Assembly (NCBI RefSeq): GCF_003814005.1
Contig: NZ_CP033898.1
Span: 868,001-932,000, forward strand
Reading direction: 5' to 3'
DNA length: 64,000 nt
Source: Corynebacterium pseudopelargi
GTDB taxonomy: Bacteria; Actinomycetota; Actinomycetes; Mycobacteriales; Mycobacteriaceae
Made by a program: the position numbers and the translations under genes. The notes beneath the pieces were generated by a model. That model did no database searches, was not told the origin of the DNA, and was given only the letters and a program-made list of their open reading frames with translations. Positions within the stretch are counted from its first letter, which is position 1. Every line of letters starts with the position of its first letter. This document shows, piece after piece, positions 49,059 through 58,379 of this stretch.

Positions 49059-51860
49059 TTATTGCTCCTCGTCTTCGGCGATGTTCAGCGGCGTGAGCCC
49101 CAACAATTGCAGCCTGGAAGCCGCGACAGCGGTGCTGGCTCCAAGGCGCACGGCGCGCTCAGTCATGATGGGATTGCCTGAGATCTCATAGGGCGGGAAG
49201 GCACCATCGGCAATAAATGAGGTGATCTTTGCTAGCCGTTGTTCCAATTCCGCCTGGGCGTTGTCGTCATAGATGATTCGGATGAGCTCGAAGTTCTCGT
49301 CAAGGAAGAAGAGGTAGCCCGAAACAATGGTCACGGGATAATTGTCGGTGTTAATCTTTGCCACCTCGCTGGCTAGCTCAGCCAGCGGGCCTTCGGTAAT
49401 TGTTCCCGCTAAGGCCTGTCGGATGGCTTCACCGTAGGCCGCGAGCTGGAAGCGGTAGCCGTGTTTGGCATTGCCGGTGTACTCGTCGCCGTTGAATGCA
49501 GCTTTGTAGGTTTTAGGCTTGCCTGATTTGTAGTCCAAGACGGCGAGCACGGCTTGCTGGCTTTCGTGGTCGATCTGCAGATCAACACGGTCGATCACAC
49601 CGCCAAGGGTAAGGGTGTGCCTGTTGCTCAAAGGGATCTTTAGCGGTGGTGAATCTTCGGCGTCGTACACACGGCCAAACGGCACCTCAACGCCAATAGG
49701 TCGCCACGTTTTCGAGCGTGCGATCTCGACTTTGACAAAGGCATCGCTAACTCGGAGCACCTCGGTTTGGAAGGCCTGCCACATCACGCCCGGGATGGAG
49801 GAATCGCGGCGGGCATTGAGTTCTTCCATCGCGATCTCGCGCATGCGCAGCACCCCTGCATTAAAGTCCACGTCGCTATAGCGGTGATCCAGGGATGCAA
49901 TGTCTAACCACATTTCGCGGATCCAGCGTTCAAAGATGCGGTGGTAGATGGTGCCACGATCTCGGGCATCGATCTCGGCGGCGCCAAAGGAATCCTCCAA
50001 TACCCTTTGGCCGAGGATGCGCTCGATAAAGAACACCAGGGGATTTTGGGTAAATAGCTCAAGTGCTGAGGTTGATAGCTGCTGTTCTAGCACCGCGTTG
50101 CTCAAGCCTGGGCCAATCCAGCCATTAAAGGCAGCGCTATCGCCAGCCCATTCGCCTTCTTGGCGGGCCTGCATTGTGTGCAAGAAGCGTTGCACCTGCT
50201 GTTTCGTCTGAGCATCCTGGCCTCCTGCGAGCAGGTTGAGGTCAAAGGCAGTTGCCGGCAGGCTTGAAGCCTGATGCCATTCTTGGATAAGCGGGCCGTG
50301 GTGGTGCACATCGCCATCGGCCCAGGGGGAGCGTTCTACTTTAGAAGTCCCCACCAGCAAGCTGCGCGGATGGGAGATCAGCACCTTGCTGGAGGCTCGC
50401 AGTGCGTGCTGGAAGGCGCGCTCACGTCGGTCGAGGAATGCCTTGGAGGTATTACCGGACTGCTCGGGTGTAATAGCAGCATTAGAGCCAAGGGATCCTG
50501 GTAGCGCATCATCGCTGGCGCCACAGATGATGCAGAGTTGCATGGACCTACCCACCAGGCCTTCGAGGCTGGTCAATTGCACCATGCCCTGCTGTGTGGA
50601 AGGTAGCGGAGTGGCCAGTGCTTGATCGCTGAGCTCGGCCAGCATTACCGCGCTGGCGCTGAGTTGATGTTGGCGCATGGTGTCGAGCAGCCGATTGAAA
50701 AATGCTTGCTCCTCGGCGTTCATCTTGCGCAGAAGGCTGCCGCGCAGCTGGCTGAGCGCCTCGGCGAGCGCTGCCAAGCTCTCAGCCTGGTGTAAGCCTT
50801 TTAATTGTTTGGCCAGGGCGTTGACAAAGCGCTTGACCTCTGTCACGGCCTTGAGCTCTTCTGCTTTTTCGATCCAATCATCACCCTGGTTCAAGTTGGC
50901 CAGCCCACGGGTGGCGAAATCAAAGGAGCTCAAACTGGGTGCGTCTTTGAGAATCCCCGAGGCAAGCAGCGCCGCCACCTCTGGCCTTGGCATGAGTGAG
51001 GGATCCAGCATGAGCAATTGGCGAATCCCGCGGGCGAACGGTTCCTGGGCCCAGGTGCGGGGATTCATAGCACTAAAAGGAATGCCTGCGCGCTCAAGTG
51101 CTTGGTGCAGTGCACCCATCTGGCTGGCATTGCAGTAGGCAACTGCAATGCTGTGCAGCGGCACGCCACCGGCTACGGCTTCGAGTACCTGCGCTGCAGC
51201 AAAGTCTGCTTCGTCGGTATTGGAGACGAAGCTGTGGTGTTCAATCTCAGCCTGCCCAGTGACGGCAGGGAAGTCCACCTCGTGGCGGGCATCATCGGGC
51301 AGTTGCTGCACAAACCATTCGCTGAGCGTGTCAAAAGCAATATCGCCGGCGAGCACGTATTGGGTTCCGCGCCGGGCTGCGCGCTGGATAAGGAATTCCG
51401 CCACATCGGGCAAGGTAAACCAGTGCTCGGCACAATCCTCACCGATGCTCTTGGCAAGCGCAGCCACAGCAGCAGGCAGGCGCGCACCGCCATGGGCATC
51501 GCGGCGCTGGGCGGGCAAGTTCAGCAGGGCGAGTACGGCCTCGGCAAGCGCTTCGCGGGTCACGGCCTCATCGTTAATGCCTTGGCGGTGAAATTCCGTC
51601 TCGGGAGCCTCGTCTTGGAGCGCGGCGGTAACTTTGACTGCTACATCGCGAAGCTGCAGTGGCCGGCGCGGCGCTAGAAGGCGCCCGGATTCTAGGAGGT
51701 ATTGGCGGATGCCACCGACTTGCACTCCGGCGATGGCCCCGCCCTGAGTCATCTGCGCGATGACGTCATCGCGAGCATGCTGGCCGCAAAGCACCACGAT
51801 TTCAGCCTCGGGGTGTGTTTGACGGACGGACTGTAAAGCTGCGTTCAGCGTTTGCTTCAT
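49059..51860 (-). CDS. AddB-like nuclease/inactivated helicase subunit
   Basis: 933 residues. The N-terminal helicase-like half lacks a Walker A motif, as AddB-type structural subunits may. The C-terminal half carries a PD-(D/E)XK nuclease: GTIYHRIFERWIREM, GGVIDRVDLQID and AVLDYKSGKPKTYK (near residue 775). The segment SALELFTQNPLVFFIERILG stands where Bacillus AddB has an iron-sulphur Cys; no such Cys are seen, resembling alphaproteobacterial-type AddB. It is the first gene of a two-gene minus-strand operon, divergent from pyrH. ATG start 51860. A LexA-like box lies upstream. Confidence 0.82.
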   Translation of the reverse strand: MKQTLNAALQSVRQTHPEAEIVVLCGQHARDDVIAQMTQGGAIAGVQVGGIRQYLLESGRLLAPRRPLQLRDVAVKVTAALQDEAPETEFHRQGINDEAVTREALAEAVLALLNLPAQRRDAHGGARLPAAVAALAKSIGEDCAEHWFTLPDVAEFLIQRAARRGTQYVLAGDIAFDTLSEWFVQQLPDDARHEVDFPAVTGQAEIEHHSFVSNTDEADFAAAQVLEAVAGGVPLHSIAVAYCNASQMGALHQALERAGIPFSAMNPRTWAQEPFARGIRQLLMLDPSLMPRPEVAALLASGILKDAPSLSSFDFATRGLANLNQGDDWIEKAEELKAVTEVKRFVNALAKQLKGLHQAESLAALAEALSQLRGSLLRKMNAEEQAFFNRLLDTMRQHQLSASAVMLAELSDQALATPLPSTQQGMVQLTSLEGLVGRSMQLCIICGASDDALPGSLGSNAAITPEQSGNTSKAFLDRRERAFQHALRASSKVLISHPRSLLVGTSKVERSPWADGDVHHHGPLIQEWHQASSLPATAFDLNLLAGGQDAQTKQQVQRFLHTMQARQEGEWAGDSAAFNGWIGPGLSNAVLEQQLSTSALELFTQNPLVFFIERILGQRVLEDSFGAAEIDARDRGTIYHRIFERWIREMWLDIASLDHRYSDVDFNAGVLRMREIAMEELNARRDSSIPGVMWQAFQTEVLRVSDAFVKVEIARSKTWRPIGVEVPFGRVYDAEDSPPLKIPLSNRHTLTLGGVIDRVDLQIDHESQQAVLAVLDYKSGKPKTYKAAFNGDEYTGNAKHGYRFQLAAYGEAIRQALAGTITEGPLAELASEVAKINTDNYPVTIVSGYLFFLDENFELIRIIYDDNAQAELEQRLAKITSFIADGAFPPYEISGNPIMTERAVRLGASTAVAASRLQLLGLTPLNIAEDEEQ

Positions 51861-51961
51861 CGTGTGTACCTTGGCTTCGAGCTTCAGCCTCAGGGGCTTT
51901 CGAGGGGCTTTGAACTAGTACATAGGTTACCTGGACACCTCCGAGAAACCCTCAGCAACAA

Positions 51962-51977
51962 TCGAACAGTAGTTCTA
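51962..51977 (-). promoter_or_regulatory. LexA (SOS)-like box upstream of the helicase-nuclease pair
   Basis: TCGAACAGTAGTTCTA matches 12 of 14 fixed positions of the C. glutamicum LexA consensus TCGAA(A/C)ANNTGTTCGA. It lies about 100 bp before the addB-like ATG, upstream of a possible TAACCT -10 (51929-51924). It could also act on pyrH. Confidence 0.45.
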
Positions 51978-52028
51978 AGTCTTGATGCGTTCCCGGATCG
52001 AGGTGACGTTGAACACGGCTGCGTGGGA

Positions 52029-52039
52029 CGTCGAAAAGC
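52029..52039 (+). repeat. CGTCGANAAGC motif upstream of pyrH
   Basis: N = A. Located 28 bp before a TAAACT -10-like hexamer (52057-52062) of pyrH. Confidence 0.7.
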
Positions 52040-52056
52040 TCAAAAGCAAAGCACTG

Positions 52057-52062
52057 TAAACT
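52057..52062 (+). promoter_or_regulatory. Possible -10 (TAAACT) of pyrH
   Basis: TAAACT 58 bp before the GTG start; transcript would have a short leader that includes AAAAGGAG. Confidence 0.45.
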
Positions 52063-52120
52063 GGTGCCCGAATTCGCTGCCCTGCGCAGCAGCCTCAAGA
52101 ACAAAAGGAGTCCATTTACC

Positions 52121-52846
52121 GTGAACAGTGCAGAAAACCGCACCGCCTATAAGCGCGTCATGCTCAAACTCGGTGGGGAGATGTTCGGCGGCGGGGAAGT
52201 CGGCATCGACCCCGACGTGGTGCAAAATGTCGCTCGCCAAATTGCTGAGGTTGCAAAATCAGGTGTGGAAGTTGCAGTGGTCATCGGTGGCGGCAACTTC
52301 TTCCGCGGCGCTCAATTGCAGCAACGCGGCATGGATCGCTCGCGCTCGGATTATATGGGCATGCTCGGCACGGTGATGAATTGCTTGGCCTTGCAGGACT
52401 TCTTGCAGCAAGAAGGCATTGATTGCCGCGTGCAAACCGCTATTAATATGGCCCAGGTTGCAGAGCCCTACCTGCCGCTTCGCGCCGATCGTCACCTGGA
52501 AAAAGGTCGCGTCGTGATCTTCGGTGCAGGCATGGGCATGCCCTATTTCTCCACCGATACCACCGCAGCGCAGCGCGCGTTGGAAATTGGTTGCGAGGTG
52601 CTGCTGATGGCCAAGGCCGTCGATGGCGTGTATTCCGATGACCCGCGCACCAACCCCGATGCGCAGCTTTATACCGAGATCACCCCGCGCGAGGTGATTG
52701 AAAAGAACCTCAAGGTTGCCGACGCCACCGCTTTTAGCTTGTGTATGGATAACAATATGCCCATTTTGGTATTCAATTTGCTTACCCAGGGCAATATTGC
52801 GCGCGCAGTTTCGGGCGAGCGCATCGGCACCTTGGTGCAATCCTGA
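52121..52846 (+). CDS. pyrH: Uridylate kinase
   Basis: Phosphorylates UMP to UDP with ATP for pyrimidine nucleotide synthesis. 241 residues. Amino-acid-kinase fold motifs: [29 protein letters not shown], and [23 protein letters not shown]. The start GTG 52121 ([15 protein letters not shown]) has AAAAGGAG ten bases upstream; a longer open frame to 52064 has no such site. The usual tsf-pyrH adjacency is broken by the helicase-nuclease pair. Confidence 0.96.
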   Translation: MNSAENRTAYKRVMLKLGGEMFGGGEVGIDPDVVQNVARQIAEVAKSGVEVAVVIGGGNFFRGAQLQQRGMDRSRSDYMGMLGTVMNCLALQDFLQQEGIDCRVQTAINMAQVAEPYLPLRADRHLEKGRVVIFGAGMGMPYFSTDTTAAQRALEIGCEVLLMAKAVDGVYSDDPRTNPDAQLYTEITPREVIEKNLKVADATAFSLCMDNNMPILVFNLLTQGNIARAVSGERIGTLVQS

Positions 52847-52872
52847 TACGCTAAAAGCACTTTGCTTGTGGT

Positions 52873-52900
52873 GAAAAGGGGCGAAATCTGGCCCCTTCTC
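52873..52900 (+). terminator. Possible terminator of pyrH
   Basis: GAAAAGGGGC pairs with GCCCCTTCTC (one mismatch), loop GAAATCTG. No T run; the motif copy GCTTGTCGACG follows immediately. Confidence 0.45.
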
Positions 52901-52911
52901 GCTTGTCGACG
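52901..52911 (-). repeat. CGTCGANAAGC motif after the pyrH hairpin
   Basis: N = C. Abuts the hairpin in the pyrH-frr gap. Confidence 0.7.
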
Positions 52912-53075
52912 CCCCAACCTACCCAAGCCCAGCGGCTCAAAGCGGTGGTAAGGGGGAGTATCGGCGAAGTGATTTTCACCCGGGCGCACGGTGCGGTTGG
53001 ATGCATATTCCATACTTAGGCACCGAAAAATAACGAGCGAATAATAACCAACGACTGTCCTTTTAAGGAAGAGCC

Positions 53076-53633
53076 ATGATTGACGAAGTCCTCTTTGAGT
53101 GCGAAGAGCACATGACCACCTCGGTGGACCGCACCCGCGATGAAATGACCAATATCCGCACCGGCCGCGCCAACCCCGCCATGTTCAATGGCGTGATCGC
53201 AGACTATTACGGTGTTCCCACCCCTATTACCCAGATGGCTACCATCTCTGTGCCTGAAGCACGCATGCTGCTGATTAAGCCCTATGAGATGTCTTCGATG
53301 GGTGAGATCGAAAACGCGATCCGCAACTCCGATCTTGGTGTCAACCCCACCAATGACGGCCAGGTGCTGCGTGTGACCATTCCTCAGCTCACCGAGGAGC
53401 GCCGCCGCGACATGGTTAAACTTGCCAAGTCCAAGGGCGAAGACGGCAAGATTGCTATTCGCAATGTGCGACGCAAGGGCATGGATCAGTTGAAGAAGAT
53501 CCAAAAAGATGGCGATGCTGGTGAAGATGAGGTTCAGGCAGCAGAAAAAGAACTGGATAAGGTAACTGCCAATTACGTTGGCCAGATCGACGAGCTGGTG
53601 AGCAAGAAGGAACAGGAGTTGATGGAGGTTTAA
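53076..53633 (+). CDS. frr: Ribosome recycling factor
   Basis: 185 residues; splits post-termination ribosomes with EF-G. Signature elements: [65 protein letters not shown], and [48 protein letters not shown] after AAGGAAGAGCC. It is separated from pyrH by a 229-bp gap with a hairpin, and probably has its own promoter. Confidence 0.98.
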   Translation: MIDEVLFECEEHMTTSVDRTRDEMTNIRTGRANPAMFNGVIADYYGVPTPITQMATISVPEARMLLIKPYEMSSMGEIENAIRNSDLGVNPTNDGQVLRVTIPQLTEERRRDMVKLAKSKGEDGKIAIRNVRRKGMDQLKKIQKDGDAGEDEVQAAEKELDKVTANYVGQIDELVSKKEQELMEV

Positions 53634-53739
53634 ATCGCCTCCTGTGCATCACCTTCTCACCGGGCAGGTCGCTCGCGGGCACGCTGCAAGCATTCTGGAT
53701 CGGTAGAGATAGACCCAACCGAGACCTTATTTACAGCGC

Positions 53740-53761
53740 GCCCTCGCAGCCTTGTGAGGGC
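53740..53761 (+). other. Hairpin upstream of cdsA
   Basis: GCCCTCGCA pairs with TGTGAGGGC (one G-U), loop GCCT, ending 26 bases before the cdsA ATG; possible leader structure. Confidence 0.4.
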
Positions 53762-53787
53762 CTGCCAGCAAGCAGGAGCCTTGAGCC

Positions 53788-54666
53788 ATGAACCGTCCAC
53801 CAAAAGGACTGGAACACTTACCCAAGCCCCGAAATTCCGCAGGCCGTGACTTAAAAGCCGCCATCGGAGTAGGCGTTGGCCTTGGCGCCCTAGTGCTGCT
53901 GTGCATCTTTGTCATTCCTTTTGGGTGGTACCCACTCGTGGCGCTGGCCATCGCGCTTGCCACCTGGGAAGTACACGCTCGCCTCAGTGAGGCCGGCTAC
54001 CTGGTGCAACGCTGGGTGCTGATTCTAGGCGGCCAGCTCATGCTGTGGTCTAGCTGGCCTTTTGGCACCAAAGGTCTCGTTTCTGCCTATGTGGCCGCAG
54101 CCTTGTGCCTGATGTTTGGCAGGCTTTTTCACTACGGGCCTAAAACGCCACCAAAGAACTATCTACGCGATACCGCAGTGGGCATCTTCGTGCTCACCTG
54201 GATCCCGCTGTTCGGCAGCTTCGCGGCCATGCTCTCCTTGTTTGGCACCGACCAAGCATCAGGGGCGATGTTCATTGTCACCTTCATGCTGTGCGTGATC
54301 GCCTCCGATACCGGTGGCTATGTCGCCGGCGTGATGTTTGGCAAGCACCCCATGGCCCCTGCGGTGAGCCCGAAGAAGTCTTGGGAAGGCTTTGGTGGAT
54401 CCATCTTCTTTGGTTCCATCGCCGGTGCTCTTACCGTGTACTTCCTACTGGATTATGTCTGGTGGTGGGGTTTGATTCTGGGCGTCGGTCTAGTTATTTG
54501 CGCCACCTTGGGTGATCTCGTGGAATCACAATTCAAACGCGAGTTGGGCATTAAAGATATGTCGAATTTGCTTCCCGGCCACGGGGGCATCATGGATCGC
54601 CTCGACGGCATGCTGCCCTCGGCGATGGTGACCTGGCTGGTGCTAAGCACCATCACCACCATCTAG
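53788..54666 (+). CDS. cdsA: Phosphatidate cytidylyltransferase (CDP-diglyceride synthase)
   Basis: Makes CDP-diacylglycerol from phosphatidate and CTP, the precursor of phosphatidylinositol, phosphatidylglycerol and cardiolipin. 292 residues with about seven or eight membrane helices. The family signature is at the C-terminus: SQFKRELGIKDMSNLLPGHG followed by GIMDRLDGMLPS. A cytosolic N-terminal tail (about 30 residues) precedes the first helix. A perfect palindromic terminator follows. Confidence 0.96.
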   Translation: MNRPPKGLEHLPKPRNSAGRDLKAAIGVGVGLGALVLLCIFVIPFGWYPLVALAIALATWEVHARLSEAGYLVQRWVLILGGQLMLWSSWPFGTKGLVSAYVAAALCLMFGRLFHYGPKTPPKNYLRDTAVGIFVLTWIPLFGSFAAMLSLFGTDQASGAMFIVTFMLCVIASDTGGYVAGVMFGKHPMAPAVSPKKSWEGFGGSIFFGSIAGALTVYFLLDYVWWWGLILGVGLVICATLGDLVESQFKRELGIKDMSNLLPGHGGIMDRLDGMLPSAMVTWLVLSTITTI

Positions 54667-54679
54667 TACAACAACAAGC

Positions 54680-54713
54680 AAAAAGGCGGCCTTTGCGCAA
54701 AGGCCGCCTTTTT
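54680..54713. terminator. Perfectly palindromic terminator after cdsA
   Basis: A 34-base perfect palindrome with a 17-base arm on each side, AAAAA start and TTTTT end. It serves cdsA and the convergent minus-strand gene. Confidence 0.95.
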
Positions 54714-54729
54714 GGTGATGAAAGGGTGT

Positions 54730-55095
54730 TTAGCCCTTCTTGATCTGCCGACGCAATTGGAACATGCGGATAATGCCGACCATCGCCATGATCAAAGCAC
54801 CCACGATCGCGGCCAGAAGGAAACCAACGCCCACAGGAACAGAGAAGTTCCAGGCGAAGAACTCCAACTCGACCTGTTCTTGGTTTTGCATAATAAAGAT
54901 CAAGAGAACAATCAGGAGGAGCGCGCCTACAATCAGCGACACCCATGTGCCACCGGCGAGCGAGCCTTGTACTTTCTTAGCTTCCTGGCGTTGTTGGGCT
55001 TCGCGTTGTTGGGTCTCCAGCTCCTGGGTGGCAGGGGCTTGTTGCGTGTTCGCAGCTTGAGGCGCGGAGCTATGTGCATCGAAACGTTCTTCCAT
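54730..55095 (-). CDS. LapA-domain (DUF1049) membrane protein
   Basis: 121 residues. A Gln/Ala-rich cytosolic N-terminus (about 1-48), then two membrane helices: WVSLIVGALLLIVLLIFIMQN and VGFLLAAIVGALIMAMVGII, separated by the LapA core EQVELEFFAWNFSVPVGVG. A basic QLRRQIKKG tail ends it. The family is linked to LPS assembly in E. coli; in actinobacteria the role is unknown. It is divergent from rlmN. Confidence 0.88.
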   Translation of the reverse strand: MEERFDAHSSAPQAANTQQAPATQELETQQREAQQRQEAKKVQGSLAGGTWVSLIVGALLLIVLLIFIMQNQEQVELEFFAWNFSVPVGVGFLLAAIVGALIMAMVGIIRMFQLRRQIKKG

Positions 55096-55253
55096 GCCTC
55101 TTATTAAACGCCACGGGCACCTGTGGCGCGAATGCGCTTTGCAGAAGCAGTAAGAGTTAAAAGCTATTGCAGTCCCGTTGTGTGCGGTTTAGGGCCGGCT
55201 TTGGGTGCGCAGTGTTGGTCTCTCGGGCGCGAGATGACACAATAGCGATCATC

Positions 55254-56351
55254 ATGGCTACTCCCATTCAGCTCAATTTTTCCTCCCCGCGCCGCGGCAT
55301 GCCGCCGAAGCATTTCGCCGATCTCAGCCCCCAAGAGCGCATCGATGCCCTCAAGGAACTCGGGCTGCCCAAATTCCGCGCAAATCAGATTGCCAAGCAC
55401 TACTACGAGCGCAAAGAAGCAGACCCTTCCACCATGACCGACTTGCCGGCAGCGGCTCGCGATCAGGTCCGGGAGGCGCTATTTCCTACACTTATGACTT
55501 CGGTGCGCAATGTTGCCGCCGATGATGGAGAAACCCAAAAAACGCTCTGGCGCCTCCACGATGGCACGCTGCTGGAATCTGTGTTGATGCGCTATCCCAA
55601 TCGCGCGACCTTGTGTATTTCTTCTCAGGCCGGTTGCGGCATGGCCTGTCCTTTTTGCGCGACCGGCCAAGGTGGCCTAGACCGCAACCTTTCTACCGCC
55701 GAGATCGTCGATCAGGTGCGCGAAGCCGCAGCCACCATGGAGCAAGAAGGCTCGAGGCTGAGCAATATCGTGTTCATGGGTATGGGGGAGCCGCTAGCTA
55801 ACTACAAGCGAGTAGTAAGCGCGGTGCGTCAGATTACCCAGCCTGCTCCTGATGGCTTTGGAATTTCTCAGCGCAACGTGACTGTGTCAACAGTGGGTCT
55901 TGCTCCGGCGATTCGCAAGCTTGCCGACGAACAACTCTCCGTTACCCTCGCTGTGTCCCTCCACACCCCGGATGATGAATTGCGCGATACCCTCGTGCCA
56001 GTCAATAACCGCTGGTCTGTGGCAGAAGTGCTCGATGCAGCAACGTATTATGCCGAGCAATCCGGCAGGCGCGTCTCAATTGAGTATGCACTGATCCGAG
56101 ACATCAACGATCAGGGTTGGCGGGCAGATATGTTGGGCAAGAAGCTGCATAAGGCTTTGGGCTCCAAGGTGCATGTGAACCTGATTCCGTTAAATCCCAC
56201 CCCGGGATCCAAATGGGATGCTTCGCCAAAGGAGCGTCAGGATGAATTCGTGCGCCGCGTGATTGCCCAAGGTGTGCCTTGTACCGTGCGCGATACCAAG
56301 GGCCAAGAAATCGCCGCGGCCTGTGGCCAGCTTGCCGCCGACGAGCGTTAA
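55254..56351 (+). CDS. rlmN: Dual-specificity RNA methyltransferase RlmN
   Basis: Radical SAM enzyme making m2A2503 in 23S rRNA and m2A37 in tRNA. 365 residues. The radical SAM cluster motif [11 protein letters not shown] gives Cys128, 132 and 135, followed by [15 protein letters not shown] (GGEP-like) and the methyl-carrying C-terminal region [23 protein letters not shown] 55254; a longer open frame to 55167 lacks family resemblance. A CACAAT or AATAGC -10 just upstream suggests a very short or no leader. Confidence 0.96.
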   Translation: MATPIQLNFSSPRRGMPPKHFADLSPQERIDALKELGLPKFRANQIAKHYYERKEADPSTMTDLPAAARDQVREALFPTLMTSVRNVAADDGETQKTLWRLHDGTLLESVLMRYPNRATLCISSQAGCGMACPFCATGQGGLDRNLSTAEIVDQVREAAATMEQEGSRLSNIVFMGMGEPLANYKRVVSAVRQITQPAPDGFGISQRNVTVSTVGLAPAIRKLADEQLSVTLAVSLHTPDDELRDTLVPVNNRWSVAEVLDAATYYAEQSGRRVSIEYALIRDINDQGWRADMLGKKLHKALGSKVHVNLIPLNPTPGSKWDASPKERQDEFVRRVIAQGVPCTVRDTKGQEIAAACGQLAADER

Positions 56352-56362
56352 ATAATCACAAA

Positions 56363-56402
56363 AACGCCGTCGCCCCAGATCGGGGCGACGGCGTTGGTGT
56401 TT
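56363..56402. terminator. Bidirectional terminator after rlmN
   Basis: AACGCCGTCGCCCC (56363-56376) pairs perfectly with GGGGCGACGGCGTT (56382-56395). Lies between convergent stops. Confidence 0.9.
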
Positions 56403-56413
56403 TGGGCGCCTAG

Positions 56414-56854
56414 TTAAGCCTTTTCGTTTTCGCGCTCGATCTCACGGAGGTGAGCAACGCGGCTGGGCTCGATGTTCAAGGCGCGCAGCTCAGCGTCGTT
56501 GAGCTTTGCGTAAGGGCCAGAAACGGTGGACTGCAGGTATGCCCAGTCCGGCTCGTGGTGGCCGAGGGGCTTGTTGTGCGCGGTGAGGGTGCGCTGCTGC
56601 TTGCCAAAGCTGGGCTTGAACAGTTGGATTAACAGGCCAACGGCGATGAGGATAGCGAAGGCGAAGAGATAAATCGTTTCAACGTGTCCCTCGTGGTTAC
56701 CAAAGTTGTAAGCCAGCAGGAAGAACACAGAGATCCAGCCGGAGAGCTGAATGGCGTGTTGTCCGATATCATGCCAACCCCAAGCTGCAGAGGGCTCATC
56801 CAAAGTGGACACGCCGTTGTGCACCGAAGGGGCGATCTCGTGGGAACCTGCCAC
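56414..56854 (-). CDS. DUF2631 family membrane protein
   Basis: 146 residues with two hydrophobic helices (about 44-60, 70-88) flanked by a cytosolic N-terminal part (EPSAAWGWHDIGQHAIQL) and a C-terminal tail VAHLREIEREN. The family is actinobacterial with unknown function. The start is GTG 56854 (MAGSHEIAPSVHNG) with AAGGAG six bases upstream on this strand; an ORF 15 codons longer is less likely. It is divergent from dxr. Confidence 0.8.
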   Translation of the reverse strand: MAGSHEIAPSVHNGVSTLDEPSAAWGWHDIGQHAIQLSGWISVFFLLAYNFGNHEGHVETIYLFAFAILIAVGLLIQLFKPSFGKQQRTLTAHNKPLGHHEPDWAYLQSTVSGPYAKLNDAELRALNIEPSRVAHLREIERENEKA

Positions 56855-57168
56855 GTTCTTCTCCTTATGTTGGAGCTCCCTTGGCCTGTGAGCACACAAC
56901 GCAGGGGAGCGCGAATGTTTGTCGTATGGCTATATTTTGGCACATTTGCCCGTGCACATGCGAGAAGCTCAGGCCATAACACGACACTTTTGTAACCCAG
57001 TTCACCTTGGGCTGGGTACAAACGCCCCGCTTAGGCGCTGGCCTGCATAAAGTGACAGATCAGAGTGCTGAAGGCTCCAACCAAAGTAGTATCCCTTAAG
57101 GGGGTAGCCATTGGGGTGAACGCGAAGGCTATTTTCAAGAATCAGCACAAAGCAGCGGGCATGGAATA
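56855..57168 (+). other. Divergent gap between DUF2631 gene and dxr
   Basis: 314 bp without a gene. It contains a CCCTTAAGGG palindrome at 57093-57102, about 65 bp before dxr, and a weak ACCCAG/CTGGGT hairpin near 56996-57016. The palindrome could be an operator; no known family fits. Confidence 0.4.
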
Positions 57169-58341
57169 ATGCGCACTGTGACTCAGCGGATTCTTATTCT
57201 TGGCAGCACCGGCTCTATAGGCACCCAAGCACTCGACGTCATCGCCGATAATCGCGATCGCTTCGAAGTTGTAGGTCTAGCCGCCGGATCAAATGTGGAA
57301 TTACTGGCCCAACAGGCCAAACAATTTGACCTCTCGGCAGACGTGATCGCCGTAGCAGATGCCGAGGCAGCCAAACGCTTAAGCGATCAGCTTGGCGCGC
57401 CGGTGCGTTCAGGCAAAGACTCCGCAGCCCAACTCGTGCGCGAGGTGGCAGCCGATACCGTGTTAAATGCCCTGGTTGGCTCCATGGGCCTTGATGCCAC
57501 CATGGCCACCATCGAGGCCGGGGAGATACTTGCGCTGGCCAATAAAGAATCGCTTGTTGCCGGTGGCCAATTGGTTATGGCGGCTGCCAAACCGGGCCAA
57601 ATCGTCCCCGTGGACTCAGAACACACTGCCATGGCGCAATCGCTTCGTGCCGGTGAGCGCCAGGAAGTGGACCGCTTTGTGCTCACCGCCTCCGGCGGGC
57701 CATTTCGTGGTTGGACGCGCGAGCAAATGTGGAACGTGACCCCGAAGCAGGCAGCCCAGCACCCCACCTGGTCTATGGGGCAAATGAACACGCTGAACTC
57801 CGCCACATTGGTCAATAAAGGCCTCGAATTGGTTGAGGCAACTTTGCTATTCGACGTTCCCGCCGATCAGATCGACGTGGTAGTACACCCGCAGTCCATC
57901 GTGCACTCCATGATTACCTTCTGCGATGGCGCAACCATCGCCCAGGCCTCGCCACCTTCGATGAAGATGCCCATCGCCCACGCACTGGCGTGGCCAAAGC
58001 GCGTGCCACACGCCCAAGCCTCCTTAGACTTCGGCCAGGCCTCCACCTGGGAATTCTTCCCAGTCGAACCACAATTTGAGGCTATCCCGCTGGCTCGGGC
58101 GTCAGCAGCGGCAGGCGGTAGCTATTCGGCGGTATATAACGCGGCAAATGAACAGGCTGCCGAGGCGTTTTTGCAAGGGCGCATCCGATTCCCGCAAATC
58201 GTCGATACCATTGCCGAGGTGCTCGACGGTGCGAGTGACTTTGCAGGCTCGGTGAGCAGCATCGCGGAAGTGCTTGAACACGAGCGCGAAGCGCGCAGGC
58301 GTGCGAACGTGGTCGTCGAAAAGCTAGCTGGCCTAAGCTAG
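57169..58341 (+). CDS. dxr: 1-deoxy-D-xylulose-5-phosphate reductoisomerase
   Basis: Second step of the MEP isoprenoid pathway, NADPH dependent. 390 residues. N-terminal [16 protein letters not shown] binds [27 protein letters not shown] (metal/substrate) and [15 protein letters not shown] are substrate-site signatures; [15 protein letters not shown] is also conserved. ATG 57169 is used; GTG 57178 is an alternative. It starts the dxr-rip-ispG-PBP-map block found in mycobacteria and corynebacteria. A CGTCGAAAAGC copy lies at its 3' end (58314). Confidence 0.97.
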   Translation: MRTVTQRILILGSTGSIGTQALDVIADNRDRFEVVGLAAGSNVELLAQQAKQFDLSADVIAVADAEAAKRLSDQLGAPVRSGKDSAAQLVREVAADTVLNALVGSMGLDATMATIEAGEILALANKESLVAGGQLVMAAAKPGQIVPVDSEHTAMAQSLRAGERQEVDRFVLTASGGPFRGWTREQMWNVTPKQAAQHPTWSMGQMNTLNSATLVNKGLELVEATLLFDVPADQIDVVVHPQSIVHSMITFCDGATIAQASPPSMKMPIAHALAWPKRVPHAQASLDFGQASTWEFFPVEPQFEAIPLARASAAAGGSYSAVYNAANEQAAEAFLQGRIRFPQIVDTIAEVLDGASDFAGSVSSIAEVLEHEREARRRANVVVEKLAGLS

Positions 58342-58379
58342 AGGCCTTCTGAGCCTGGATGAATACATAAGGAGAATCA

